This document shows, in pieces, positions 22,030 through 33,539 of a stretch of 64,000 nt of DNA. The DNA comes from Salvia splendens (taxonomy: Eukaryota > Streptophyta > Magnoliopsida > Lamiales > Lamiaceae): NCBI RefSeq assembly GCF_004379255.2, contig NC_056052.1, positions 7,812,001 to 7,876,000 on the forward strand, given 5' to 3'. The notes under the pieces were generated by a model that saw only the letters and a program-made list of their open reading frames with translations, did no database searches and was not told where the DNA came from. Position 1 is the first letter of the stretch; the number at the start of each line of letters is the position of its first letter. The position numbers and the translations under genes were made by a program.

Positions 22030-24038
22030 GAGTATCCACAACCGTGCTCTTGCCAACGAGCACGGTTGTGGGTCCGACACCACTTTTTCTGTCTGCTCTT
22101 AGGCAAGAGCACAACACTCACAGCCGTGCTCTTCTGCAAGGACGAGCACAAGGGTCCCACCATTCTATTATTCAATTTAAATAAAAATATTTCCACAAAA
22201 TTAAAATACATTAAACATACCCGGAATAATATTACAAAATACATTAAAAATTAAAAATTACATAATTAAAATCTTAAAAAATAAAAATTAAATAATTAAA
22301 ATCATAAAAATTACATAATTAAACTCCTAAAAATTAAAAATTACATAATTAAATTCATAAAATTAAAAAAACCCACTACTCGTGGCAGAATTTCGCCCAC
22401 ATGTGATTGATTAGGTCTTCTTATAGCTCAACGTGGGTTCGGGTATCGCGCATTGTGTGCCTTGTTTCGATCCTCTCACCCACCGTCGTACGCACACCTC
22501 GGCGTGGGGGAGACCTCGCGCTTGAGCTTCCGGCTTCATCCTCTTCATAAAAGCTAGCCGCCCTCGGTCCTTCGTCGGCTATAATCATGTTGTGTAAGAT
22601 AATACACGTGTACATGATGTCGATGATATTTTTCTTGTACCACAGCCGAGATGGGGCCTTCACAATGTTGAATCGGGCTTGAAGGACCCCAAAGGCTCTT
22701 TCGTCGTCTTTCCGCGAGGACTCTTGACGCTGCGGAAAAAAACCCATCTCGGGTCTTGCGGGTTGCTGAGCGTCTTCACGAAAGTTGACCACCTTGGGTA
22801 GATACCATCGGCGAGATAGTAACCCATAGTGGTATACATTTCAGTTGACGTTGAAGTCGATCACCGGTGCTACACCATTCAACACATCATTGAAAATGGG
22901 TGAAGAATAGAGCATGTTCAAGTCGTTGTTGGATCCGGCAAAACCGAAATATGCGTGCCAAATCCATAGGCGGTAGTCGGCGACCGCTTCAAGGATAAGT
23001 GTTGGGCCGCCGCCTTTGTGGCCGCTTAAGTGTTGCCCCCTCCAATCAGTCGGGTAATTCTTCCACCTTCAATGCATGCAGTCAATGCTGCCAAGCATAC
23101 CGGGAAATCCATGGACTGATTCGTGAAGACGAAGCAACCGTTGGCAATCATCGGTGGTGGGTGCCCGAAGGAATTCATCACCGAAAGTTGTACAAACGCC
23201 CTCACAAAATATTTTAAGACAAAGGATTCCAGTGCACTCACCGACATGCAAATACTCGTCGAAGAGGTCGGCCGTTTGCCCAGTAGCGAGTTGTCGGATG
23301 GCACACGTACACTTCTGCAACGCCGAGAGACTTTGCCGACCGGATGCATCTGGACCTGTTTGAAAGAATTCAACACGGGCGGACAATGTGTTGACAATAC
23401 GCATAAACAAGCGCTTTGACATGCGAAAACGGCGCCTAAAGTAATCTTCTGAAAACCGCGACGGGTCGGCAAAATACTCGGCAACGAGCCTTTCGTGGGC
23501 TCCCTCCCGGTCACGATGGAAGTAGCGGCCAGTTGATCTAGTTGGTTGAGGAGGAGGGGCGGGGGTATTCGCTGCGACATATGCTTCATAAGAGGCACGA
23601 TGTTGTTCGTAGTATTCTTGTTCTTCGCGCTCCGCTTCCGCAATGAGATGGGTGAAATCCATTTGAGGTTTTGAGCGAGAGATGAAAGTGTAGATAAATT
23701 GTATGAAAAATATGAATGAGAGATGATTTGATGTGAAAAATGGATGATGAATGTGTGTAATTATAGATGATTTTGGGGAAAAAAATAAAAAAAATATATA
23801 GAAAAACGAGCAAAAAAACGGTTATTTTTTGGGATTGGGAATTTTTTTTATTTTTTGGTATTATTTTCAATTTAAAAAAAATAATTTTCCAACGGATATG
23901 CCGTTGGCCAATTACACGCTGCCACGTACGCTACTCGCTGGCACGGACGTGCTCGATGCATCGAGCAGCGGCGGACAGCGGTGTCGCGCCACTGGCACAG
24001 ACGGACAGACGAGCGCGTGCTCTCCGTTGTGGATGCTC
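22030..24038 (-). mobile_element. PIF/Harbinger DNA transposon, family A, copy 2
   Basis: Termini GAGTATCCACAACCGTG and the inverted GTTGTGGATGCTC are flanked by TTA (22027-22029 and 24039-24041). The structure matches copy 1, in inverted orientation 5 kb away. It carries one transposase frame on the minus strand. Confidence 0.85.
22376..23662 (-). pseudogene. Harbinger-type transposase, family A copy 2
   Basis: The first 197 codons are open (MDFTHLIAEAEREEQ ... GSIDCMH), then TGG has become TGA at 23069. The frame continues with GSNND and the closing HARBI-type ERAFGVLQARFNIVKAP. Further lesions are a stop where a Gly codon is expected (near 22848), a frameshift near 22820 before the second half, and CAA to TAA at 22418-22420. 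Catalytic Asp, Asp and Glu positions are still visible. It is more intact than copy 1 in the N-terminal half. Confidence 0.85.
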
Positions 24039-24077
24039 TTAAAAGGATACAAATGTCAAATTCATTTTTTATTAATA

Positions 24078-24327
24078 CTCGCTCCGTCCGCGAATAGGAG
24101 TCCCCGTTTTTTCCGTTTTAGTTCGTCCGTGTATAGAAGTGCCGGTTCACTTTTACCATAAATGATATAGGGTTCTGTCTTCCACCTACCTATTCCATTC
24201 ACATTTCGTTTAAAACTAAGATATACTGGAACCCCTATTCCACTAACTATTTTCCATCCAGTTTTCTTAACATTTCTTAAAACTCGTGCCATTAAGAAAT
24301 GAGATTCCTAATGGCGGACGAATGGAG
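24078..24327. mobile_element. Stowaway-like MITE
   Basis: Begins CTCGCTCCGTCCGCG, ends GGCGGACGAATGGAG, with TA on both sides (24076-24077 and 24328-24329). The internal phrase TTTTACCATAAATG is shared with the MITEs at 3081 and 24551. Confidence 0.7.
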
Positions 24328-24329
24328 TA

Positions 24330-24548
24330 CCATTTTAATTGAGAATATTATATCTTTATTATTCCTATTTTTGCATATATAATTTGGAGAGAAAATATCT
24401 ATTATATTATGTGTGGATTTATTATAAATGACTCAAGAAATTTAGGAAGACTAGAAATAGAATACGATTCCAATAACTTGGAATGGAGGGAGTATTCAAT
24501 AAGTCGTATATTCGAGTTAGCATAGTGTAATGCCGAATTATTTTTAAT
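24330..24548. other. Short spacer between two MITEs
   Basis: AT-rich; nothing recognised. Confidence 0.4.
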
Positions 24549-24550
24549 TA

Positions 24551-24790
24551 CTACATTTGTCCCACAATAAGTGTCACATTTTGCCATTTCGGTCCGTCCC
24601 ACAATAAGAGTCACATTTTACTTTTACCATAAATGGTAAGTAGACTCTACATTCCACCAACCAATTCTACTCACATCTTATTATAAAACCAATATATATA
24701 AGTAGGTCCTATAATCCACTAACTTATTCAACTCAATTTTCTTTACATTTCTTAAAACTCGTGCTCACGCTAAATGTGGGACGGAGGTAG
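24551..24790. mobile_element. Stowaway-like MITE
   Basis: Begins CTACATTTGTCCCAC and ends GTGGGACGGAGGTAG with flanking TA (24549-24550 and 24791-24792). The inner GTCCGTCCCACAATAAGAG is the family consensus. Confidence 0.7.
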
Positions 24791-24792
24791 TA

Positions 24793-25394
24793 TTTTTTTA
24801 AGAGGAAAAGAATAAAAACTCTATGCAATAAAAAAATTGTCATCATTGAAACATAAAATTTATATTATAGAAGGAAAAAAACTACATGATGCAATCATCG
24901 TCCTTTATATTTCATGCATTTGTGTCATATGTTAGGGCAATGTAGTCATAAATTTAGAGATTTTTTTAAATAATCGAAAGAAGATTAATGGTATGTCGCT
25001 ATGAGTATGGGTGTGACCTAACTATCATGAAAACAACATGATTTCTGTTTTCTTGCTTCGTTGATTTATTGCTTCATTGGTTTAATGGTAAATTAAAAGA
25101 ATTGTATTACAATCTTAAATTTCAATGTAGGGAAAAAACAAAAAAAGGGTTAAGGTGATTTTCCCAAGTTCTATTTGAATTGAGGTCGGTCATCATCACA
25201 AACTTATTTTCCTCAATTTAATATGGTAAAGTGCCATAGTCAAGATTATTTTTGTCCACTACACCAAATAGGTTGTAAAAATAATCAGTCTTTGACTTTA
25301 TTTATCTTTAATTATTACGAATAAATGAAAAGTCATGTATTTTGCATTTGAGGTAGGGTCTTATGAAAAGATTAGGATAAATACAAATCAATAG
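24793..25394. other. Intergenic, no gene seen
   Basis: AT-rich sequence without coding signal. Confidence 0.4.
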
Positions 25395-25396
25395 TA

Positions 25397-25703
25397 GTCC
25401 CTCAGTCTCAAAACTATGCAAGACGTTTTGCCTTTTGTTACGTCCTAATTTAAATGGGACGTTTCCTCTTTATGCAATAATTAGATCATTCATCTTTCCT
25501 ATTTTATCCTCTTATTTTATTATATTTTATTTTTTCTTTCTCTTTCTTTATTTTATTCTTACTTTTACTTTATCCTCTCTTTTTTCTTTCTTATTTGATT
25601 ATTTCTCCTACTTTACACTATTAATAATTTAATTAATAAAACATCATTGCCTAAATTCTTGTGTCAAAACAGAAGTATCTCAATTAGACCGGGAAGTAAG
25701 GAG
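25397..25703. mobile_element. Probable diverged Stowaway-like MITE
   Basis: TA flanks both sides (25395-25396 and 25704-25705). Ends GTCCCTCAGTCTC and CCGGGAAGTAAGGAG are only partly complementary. The interior is pyrimidine-rich. Confidence 0.4.
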
Positions 25704-25705
25704 TA

Positions 25706-27020
25706 AGTATTATAATAAGTACTAACATATAAATTATGGGAAAATTTTATCCTAGAATTTAGACATAAACTGCAGGTGAGGTGGGACATGACGTCTAGTT
25801 GAAGCAAATGGCATCAAATGTTCATTAAAAAAAGAGAAAGGAAACACAAGATTATTAAAGTTGATTATATCAATAGTAAACTTATCCCACAACCGTGCCT
25901 AAAACGCGACCATTATTCATTGGATGAAGCATGAAACTTCACATGATCCAAACTGAACTTTTTTCAAAAAAAAAAAGTCTACGATACAACCCACACAATG
26001 CAATAAGCACAAGTTACAATTATAAACTATAAATCAAAATATAAGAAATTTGGGTACTTGTTGAAAATTGAAATGTCTAAACTACTTATTAAATGTTGAA
26101 TTATTGTTCAAGTAGGCCAGTGGCACATGAGTAGGTGAAATCCATTTATGTAAGATTCAATAATTAGCACTAAATTATGAGTTACGAAGTATTATTCTTT
26201 TTCAATGCCTCTATAGTTGACGCCAAGTCAACCTACTAAAATAATGGGGATAAATATTTGCCTAAAAGCTAGAATTCTACTATTTCTGCTTGCTTAGGGA
26301 TAATAAATATATATGTTGGGTCTAATTTCCCCAAGAAATTGCGGCTCGAGCAATCGAATTATAACTCTTTGTCGACGACGGTAAGTTGAATGTTTAAATT
26401 AAGAATGGGGCAAGAGGCTGTGAATCTGCTTCATATTGAATTTGAGAAGCCAAAAAATGGTGTAAGAGAGAGGGGTTGTTGAAATTAGAAAAATCAAATG
26501 TGTACATTTAGGCAAAAGTTATAGCAAATTGCAATTAAAAGACTTATATGTAGGCTAAAAGGCTAACTAACTAATAAAATCTCTTGATATTGGATTTTTA
26601 GAAACCAAAAAATGGTGGAAGAGAGAAGGATTAACAGAGAAATACGTGGAGATGGGAGAGATTATGAAATTGAGTTTATCAATTGAAAAAGAGGTTAATG
26701 GAGTAGTGTTGACGAATGAAGAGAGGTTGCTGATGTGTAGGTGAGGAAAAAGAAATTGGTAAAGACTGTAAAAAAAATTGTGAGAATAGAGGCGCTCATT
26801 TGTCGCTCAAATTTTGTCCCTCCGCATATCAAATCTCTTAGTTTTATAATAGTGCAAGGAGAAATAAGTTAATAGAATGTGAGGCCGTTACCAAAAATGA
26901 TAAAAGTGAAGTGAGACAATTAATAAGAGACTAACAAAAAAAAAAAAACTGAGATACATAATGAGGGTTGGAAGGAGTATAAAATTATAACAAATCAAGT
27001 CCATGACAATTCTACATAAA
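25706..27020. other. Intergenic, no gene seen
   Basis: AT-rich. Two fragments at about 26440 and 26600 share the phrase GAAGCCAAAAAATGG / GAAACCAAAAAATGG followed by AAGAGAG, which suggests an old duplication. A decayed MITE-like stretch lies at about 26800-26980. There is no coding signal. Confidence 0.35.
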
Positions 27021-27022
27021 TA

Positions 27023-27286
27023 CTCCCTCCCTATCAGAAAAACATAGACACCTGGTGCGATAGAGTTTAATATATAATTGGTAAAGTAAGAGAGATAAAA
27101 GACAATGTAAATAGTGTTAATGGAGAGTGAGCTCCACATCATTAGTAGTATAGTGCAATAGTATAAGTTGTAAACAAAATGATGTGTATGAGTAATGTGT
27201 TTTTAATTCTTCCAGAATTAGAAAATTCATATATTTTAGGAACAGATTAATAAGGAAATAGTTCATACTTTTCAGGAAAGGGAGAG
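27023..27286. mobile_element. Stowaway-like MITE
   Basis: Starts CTCCCTCCCTATCAG, ends TTCAGGAAAGGGAGAG, with TA on each side (27021-27022 and 27287-27288). Confidence 0.6.
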
Positions 27287-27288
27287 TA

Positions 27289-27919
27289 CAAAAAAAATCA
27301 AAGGATTCACAAAATATGTTCAGGTATAATTTAATTACTTATTTGGGGATTGGACATATTGTATGGAAGCACAAGGATGTCATAGTAATTATGGTATCGA
27401 GAAGCGTGCCTATATAGTTATCCCAAATATCAATCAAGCCCTTAAAAGTGTACACTAACACAGACTTGTGTTTTCTGTATTTTAGTGTATTGAATGATTC
27501 AATTATTCGTTAAGCAATCAACTCTCAACCACCTGTGTCTTCTCAATCATTAACCAACAAATAACATGAACACATGCCTTGTCTACGACGCCACAAAAGC
27601 AAACACACTAACATAAACACGTCCCAAAAGAATGAGAGACAAATAACAAACACTGATTCTCAGCCATCTATTCTCTATCCCATTCCATTGTATCGGTCAC
27701 TATCTCACACATAGTAGTGATAGTAACGGCACACAAACCTTGTACCGTTTTTTAGACGAAACACGACGTGAACGACAAATTTCTACGACTATTACAAGTC
27801 CGTGTTTAGACAAGCATCAAGAAAATGAAACTCAAGAGGGATGACTCGAGCTACAAAGTTAAATAAATTTATATCTAGTGTTTACCTCGCTCCAAAATGC
27901 TCGTCTTGGCTCCCGCAAT
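27289..27919. other. Intergenic and likely 3' UTR of the gene at 27920-29442
   Basis: No gene is seen. The 200 or so bases next to 27920 are probably the 3' UTR of the minus-strand gene. Confidence 0.4.
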
Positions 27920-29442
27920 TCAACCATCTTCGCTTTCTGTAAGACGATGATACAAAAGACATTAATAACCAAACTATTCCAAATCAGTTGAGAGACCTCA
28001 TCACCAAAATTTGAGTTTCATATAATTTGTTCATACCTTGTATGGTTTCCATGTTATCTTCTTTGAAGACACCAAGGGGTGAGCCGCGTACGGATAGAAG
28101 CATCTCGCCACACTTTGGAAGCCTCTTGCTTTTGGGGGTTACCCCAACTGACAATCTATGGTTACTAACCTGGAGTTACATTATTAATGAGAAATTATAT
28201 AGGATGTCGAAATCTGAGATACCAAAACACTACTTATACGTAATCACATCTTTTAACGCAATATTATGTCAAATCACAAACATTTACATACATTTGGAGT
28301 CCGCAGCTCATCCTTCAGCTCTAACATTTGTGAATGGGATGGGTCGTCAAAAACCTGAAAGTTTGAATTGAGGGTATCAGAGATGAGAATCAAAAGATGA
28401 GTATCTAAGAGCTAACCAAAAAGCAAGTAATGGCCTTAAGTCCTTGACTATCTCAAGTTCCACAGGCAACTGATGAAACAAAGATAAAGAGCGATGGATA
28501 ATTTATTGAGAAACCATTAATGAAAAGGACATACGAGACTCCTGATCTGTAGTTTATCAGCACCAAAAATGGTTGTTTTCACTGCAACATAATGAGAAAA
28601 CATCATCAGCTTTACATGGAGAGAAAGGTCTGAAGATCAGATCGTCTACTTAGACGAGAAGATTTCTCAATACCAGATTGATTTGAAAATTCGAATCCGT
28701 CTAAAGAAGGAATCCCCGCGGAGAAATCAGGATAAGCTAATGACAGCCGACGTAGAAGAGCAGCATGTAATGTTCTTTCGTCACCATTGTCCAGAGTTAC
28801 ATCCACGGCTTTCCCTTTCGATTTCACTTCATACTGGCCATCCTTTCCAGTCGCTTCAAGGGATAGGTTCGGAAGTTTTTCACTGAAAAACTGCAATACA
28901 GGAATCTGCAACTGGTCTTCACTGAAATACAAACGAAGTAACTGCAACACAGTGCTAAATCGTTCGATTTCAACATCCCGGAGAGCTCTGATTGCAGCAC
29001 ATTGACGTTCAACTGATGAAGAAATTATGCAAGTAAATACTATTACAAAAATTTGATGACAATTACATACTTCAAACAAAGAAAAGTATAGCCCAAAGGT
29101 TGTTTCTGATGTTTGTTAGTTACGAGTACAACTCAAAAGAAAAGGATCATATCATAATATTGCTAAACTAATAATCTGAATGTGGTAGCTGGTGACCGTG
29201 AATTCAACAGAAATGTTGATTTCTCATTGTACTCTTCAGACTATTTTCCATATTTAACAATGCAATGATTAAGTTGGCAAGCTCACGGATAAGTAAAACA
29301 TATCACATATTGCGGAGGTGAATAGCATACCCTCGTAGTTGTCAAATGCTTCGTCTTTCTCTTCCGGTGGAGCACCTTCATTGCTGCAATTTTGTTCCTC
29401 TACAACCGGTTTCTTTCTCGGTCTACCTCTTTTTGTTCCCAT
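27920..29442 (-). CDS. Borealin-related-like chromosomal passenger protein (tentative), 236 aa
   Basis: Six exons join in frame: 29442-29331, 29012-28674, 28581-28535, 28354-28292, 28169-28037 and 27936-27920, all with GT-AG introns. The product opens MGTKRGRPRKKP, an AT-hook-like basic motif. A helical region follows (VERQCAAIRALRDVEIER, FSTVLQLLRLYFSEDQLQ), then DFSAGIPSLDGFEF, and a conserved C-terminus RLPKCGEMLLSVRGSPLG, VFKEDNMETIQ and ESEDG. From memory this exon set and the GSPL-type ending match plant proteins related to borealin, a subunit of the Aurora kinase chromosomal passenger complex; I could not check this. A stretch at about 28416-28470 that could read as an exon is intronic, because joining 28535 directly to 28354 preserves both frame and motif. 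No lesion is visible. Confidence 0.65.
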
Positions 29443-30665
29443 TTTACACTATCTGAAAGTAAAACTAAAGAAAATTAGCAATGTGTACAGAATTGAATAA
29501 TCTAGAATTTAAGAAATTCAATCATCCAATCTGCAGTGCAATTTTATGTGATTACATAGAAGTAAAATGAACCAGGAGAAATTTAATCTCTGTGACAAGA
29601 AATGCTGTTCCAATCGAAAGGCAAGATTCAAATTACATTTAGCTTTAATACAAAAAGAAAAACAAAATATCAGAAAGGGGAGAACTTTTCCCAACTGAAC
29701 TGATTGTTAAATCATTACTCACCATCCGAACAATCACAGTAATTCATCGCGAAATTCTCTAAATCTACTCAAATAATAAAAGCAGCATTTCTGAGAATTG
29801 AAGAACAAATAAAAAACTACTGTAATAATTTACTGGTGAAATTGATGAATTGGAAAAATGAGGATACCAGATGTGGGAGAAAACGATGGCAAAGGGTTTC
29901 TAAAACACAGAAGAAATACAGAGGTCAACAACAAAACAAGTGGCAGTATAATTCGAAGTGAAAACTTGCTGAAACGAAAAATTAGGGCAAAATTTAGGGA
30001 AAAGATACCTTATCCGAGCTACTTCCTGATTTATGATTTGAGTGAAAGAAAGAAAAATGGGAGAGAGAGAGAGAGAGAGACGAGGGAAAATTCAAAGAGA
30101 ATTAATTTAGATTTCATCATTTCAATAAAACGTCGTCGCTCATTCTTCTTTCTTTTGTATCTTTTATTTTATATTTATTTTTATCTGATTCTGTTTATAT
30201 ATATTCAAACATAGTTTTTTTCTTTTGATTCTTTTATTCCTCAACTCTTTTTTTCTTCTTATACCACTTAATCAGTTTGATGCAAAAAACTAAATTTATT
30301 AACCTCTAATTTGATCCAAAATTTATCATTTATTACATTCTAATAAATCATGTGATGCAAATTTGTATATTAATTACTCACAATCATGTGTGGATGTTTT
30401 AAAAGAAATTCATATAATTTCGTTCTTATTTTTATAAAATAATACTACTAGTTAAAACTAAAACTAAAACTAATTTATGTTATTTCAAATCTAATTCTTT
30501 AGATATCATAAACTTACTTTTAGTCAAGCTCAAAATCTGTATGGATCTTTATTTTTTTATATATATTTAATAATTTACTAGTAGTATGTAATTGTAATTT
30601 GATGGAAAGTTATTTTACATTTAGAGTTTGAAACATCACATTAAACTTTTGATATTCAGAGGCAT
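29443..30665. other. 5' region of the borealin-like gene, then intergenic
   Basis: A (GA)n tract lies at about 30061-30081. An ORF across 29858-30214 has no family features and overlaps AT-rich sequence. The rest is AT-rich with no gene. Confidence 0.4.
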
Positions 30666-30670
30666 AAAGA

Positions 30671-32118
30671 TGACTCAACTTATTTTTACACAAGTGATAC
30701 CCACAAGTGTACGGGGCTAGTGTAGCAATTAGTAAGCAAGGGTATTGTATCCCACAGAGACAATTTCGTATCAACTTAACTACCACGAACAAAGATTAAC
30801 TACTATCTAGACAATCAAGAAGCGTTTGGTTTGTTCTAACAACTAATAAAAGCATATAATAAGCAAATAATAACTAAGAACACGGAGACACGGTGAGAAA
30901 AGATAATATGGAGAAAATTGCAGAACTCAAGGATCCGATGCACAATTCTAAGCTCTTATCCAATCGATTTGCCTTACCTTTTGGTATCTCTAGAGTTACT
31001 AAGCCGACCACAATTATAGATTAAACCCCCTCCCGAGGTGAAAAACCTGTAGATTAGGTGCTAGGATCGAAGTCCCCTTCTAATCCTAAACTCCTAACTC
31101 CCAAAAGCTCGATCAGGTCAATGACCTCACTCAAAACCTCAACTCTCCCGAGTTATATTGTATTAAGGTGTGAATTATTCTTATTTCCGGATTAATTATT
31201 TCATCTCCCGATTAATCTAATTAATCCTACACAATCAAGTGGTGATCAAGCAATTGAAAGGAATAAACTCAAGAACAATCAAATAACTACAAGAGCAAGG
31301 CAAGAACAAAATCAATCGGATAAAAACTATGAAATTAGTGCATCATCACCAAGAATTCTACAAGAAAAGTTTAGCTACTCATGTTCATAAAGGAAGCCAT
31401 GTTCAACACAAAGTAATCCATCAAAAACATAAAATAAAGATACTAAATACTCCTGTAAGATCGATCTATGGAGTGAAGCTTCAATCTTTCGATGTGGACT
31501 CTTCAATCTTCAAATCTCTCTCTCCAAAGTGTTCTTGAGGGTATTTGTGTGTGTAGGGGCGGTAGGTGTGGAATAGAATGAACCCTAGGCTTCTTCTCCT
31601 CTTAATCCCCATCAAAAATCGCGTTTTTGGCATAAAAATACGCCAAAATAACGTACCCGGCCGGGTGGAATTATAAAGGGTAAAATTCACCCGGCCGGGT
31701 GATGATTTTCGACCAGTTTCTGCTCAATTTGCGACACCCGGCCGGGTGAATTTACAGGGTAATAATTCCACCCGGCCGGGTGATTTTCTGGACAGCGCAG
31801 TGTTCGTAAAACGGCCATAACTTCTTCTACGGGGCTCCGATTGAGGCGTTTAAGATATCCACGCGAAGCTCTTTCGAAGACGAAGAGAATGATGTGCATT
31901 GAGGGTTGATTGGACTTCAAAATCTCCAGTAAAATTGTCTCAAACCAAGACTGCTGCACATCCACCTATTTTGCACCTTTTTTCTACACATTCTTAACAA
32001 AATGGTCAACATACCAACATAATAGAGAAGTAGATATAAACACGCCTAATAATAGACGAAATATGATCAAATTCATACCAAACCACCCTCTAAAACCATG
32101 TAAAATCTAAGTGTGTCA
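30671..32118 (-). repeat. 3' LTR of the Athila-type element (1448 bp)
   Basis: TGACTCAACTT to AAGTGTGTCA on the plus strand. It includes four copies of a palindrome CACCCGGCCGGGTG or close forms near 31660-31785. Confidence 0.9.
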
Positions 32119-33539
32119 ACTCCCCCAAACTTACAAAATTGCTAGTCCTCGAGCAATGAAGAAAAAGAACTAAAAGAAGACTTGGATTTAAAAGGGTTTT
32201 AGACATTATCATCGTCTCAAAGAATATGGAATAAAGGAGCATATCACAATACAAATTCCATCATGTTAAGCTGTCGAATGCACTTTTACTACTAACTCGT
32301 ATATCACCTTGGATTCATGCTTCACTCGGGATGTATATATATGTGTGTATATTCACCTCACTAAAAAGTGTATAAGATATCAAGTAGTCACTCAAATCAA
32401 GCAAAAATGCATGGTTTACCATAAGCTTGCTCAATGTCTGACCTCTCCTCTACCTCGTGTGACAATAAATCAAGAGTCCGAAAGGTCTTTTATGTAGGCT
32501 CTTTGGTAAGGTGAGGAAATATTTGGCTAAAGTGACTGAAATTCCCAAAACGTAAAATCCCGAGAAATCGCAACAATCAACTTTTATCTTCAGTCATTCT
32601 CAAAACACTTCTCGATAATAACTAGACTTTGTCTAATTTCTTCCCAACTTCCAAAGACCTCAAATTATTCTCTATATACAATTTTTTTCCTTTCTTCTTT
32701 TTCCTTTTTTTTTCTTTCTTCTTTTTCCTTTTTTTTTTTCTTTTTCGTTCATGTTTTTTTTTTCTAAGTACAAACTCCACCAACCTTTTTCAATTATACT
32801 TTCTCAACTCTTCTTTTCAAATCTCAACAAATTTAGAGTCTAGGATTCTCAATCCACTTGATTAGCTTGACAAAAGAAAAGGCTTAAGGCTCAAACTTGG
32901 CTAACAAGGGTGTTATATACTAAGGTTAGTGTTTAGGTAAAAATGAGGCTAACAACGATGGCCTAACATCTTCCCCTATATTTAAGGTCACTATGTAGAC
33001 TCAAGAAGACCAGGAGCAAGTTCTAGAAACACATGCACAATTGATGATAAAACACACATGAAAGAATTGAAGGCTAAAAAATCTCACTTGGGTAAATAGC
33101 ATGAATCAAGGCAAACAAGCAATTCGTTACTTATGCACCCAATTACTCAAACTCTCAAGTCAATGGTCAAGTGATAGCTCAAAATGGATGGTTCTTTTAT
33201 CATAGACGACTAGTCTTCACCCCAATTACTACCAAAATTTTTTTTTCAATTCAAGCCCAAAATTTTCAATCAATCACAACTAATCAATCTATAAAACAAT
33301 AAAATAAGTACCTCATTAGTGTCCCTATCCACCATATCATCCCCCCAAACTTATTCAAAGCTATGCAAAGAATAAGTTTGAAAAGTTGGTGGAGAAGGGA
33401 GACTTACACGATATGCAAGCAACACAAAACACACCAAAAACAAACTGAAACGATAAATTTAAAAGTTACCTACTAGGGGTTACCTCCCCTATAGTGCCTT
33501 TGGTTATCGTCGTCGGCTCGACGTCCTCCATGAGCTGCA
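32119..33539 (-). other. Non-coding 3' part of the Athila-type element
   Basis: 1.4 kb where pol would be expected. It begins at the polypurine tract, has a long pyrimidine run (about 32660-32770: repeats of TTTCTTCTTTTTCC), and shows no RT, RNase H or integrase motif in any frame. Just after the gag-protease stop, a short stretch near 33490-33540 still resembles the link to pol in this lineage. Confidence 0.6.

Noticed and set aside
28416..28470. Possible extra exon of the borealin-like gene (LPVELEIVKDLRP)
   Set aside because: Joining the flanking exons without it preserves frame and gives a continuous conserved segment (IRSLVFDDPSHSQML); including it breaks that segment.
31687..31965. 92-codon ORF repeated in both Athila-type LTRs (also 37354-37632)
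   Set aside because: It crosses the palindrome cluster and has no recognised domain; its duplication is explained by the LTRs. It could be real but there is no support.
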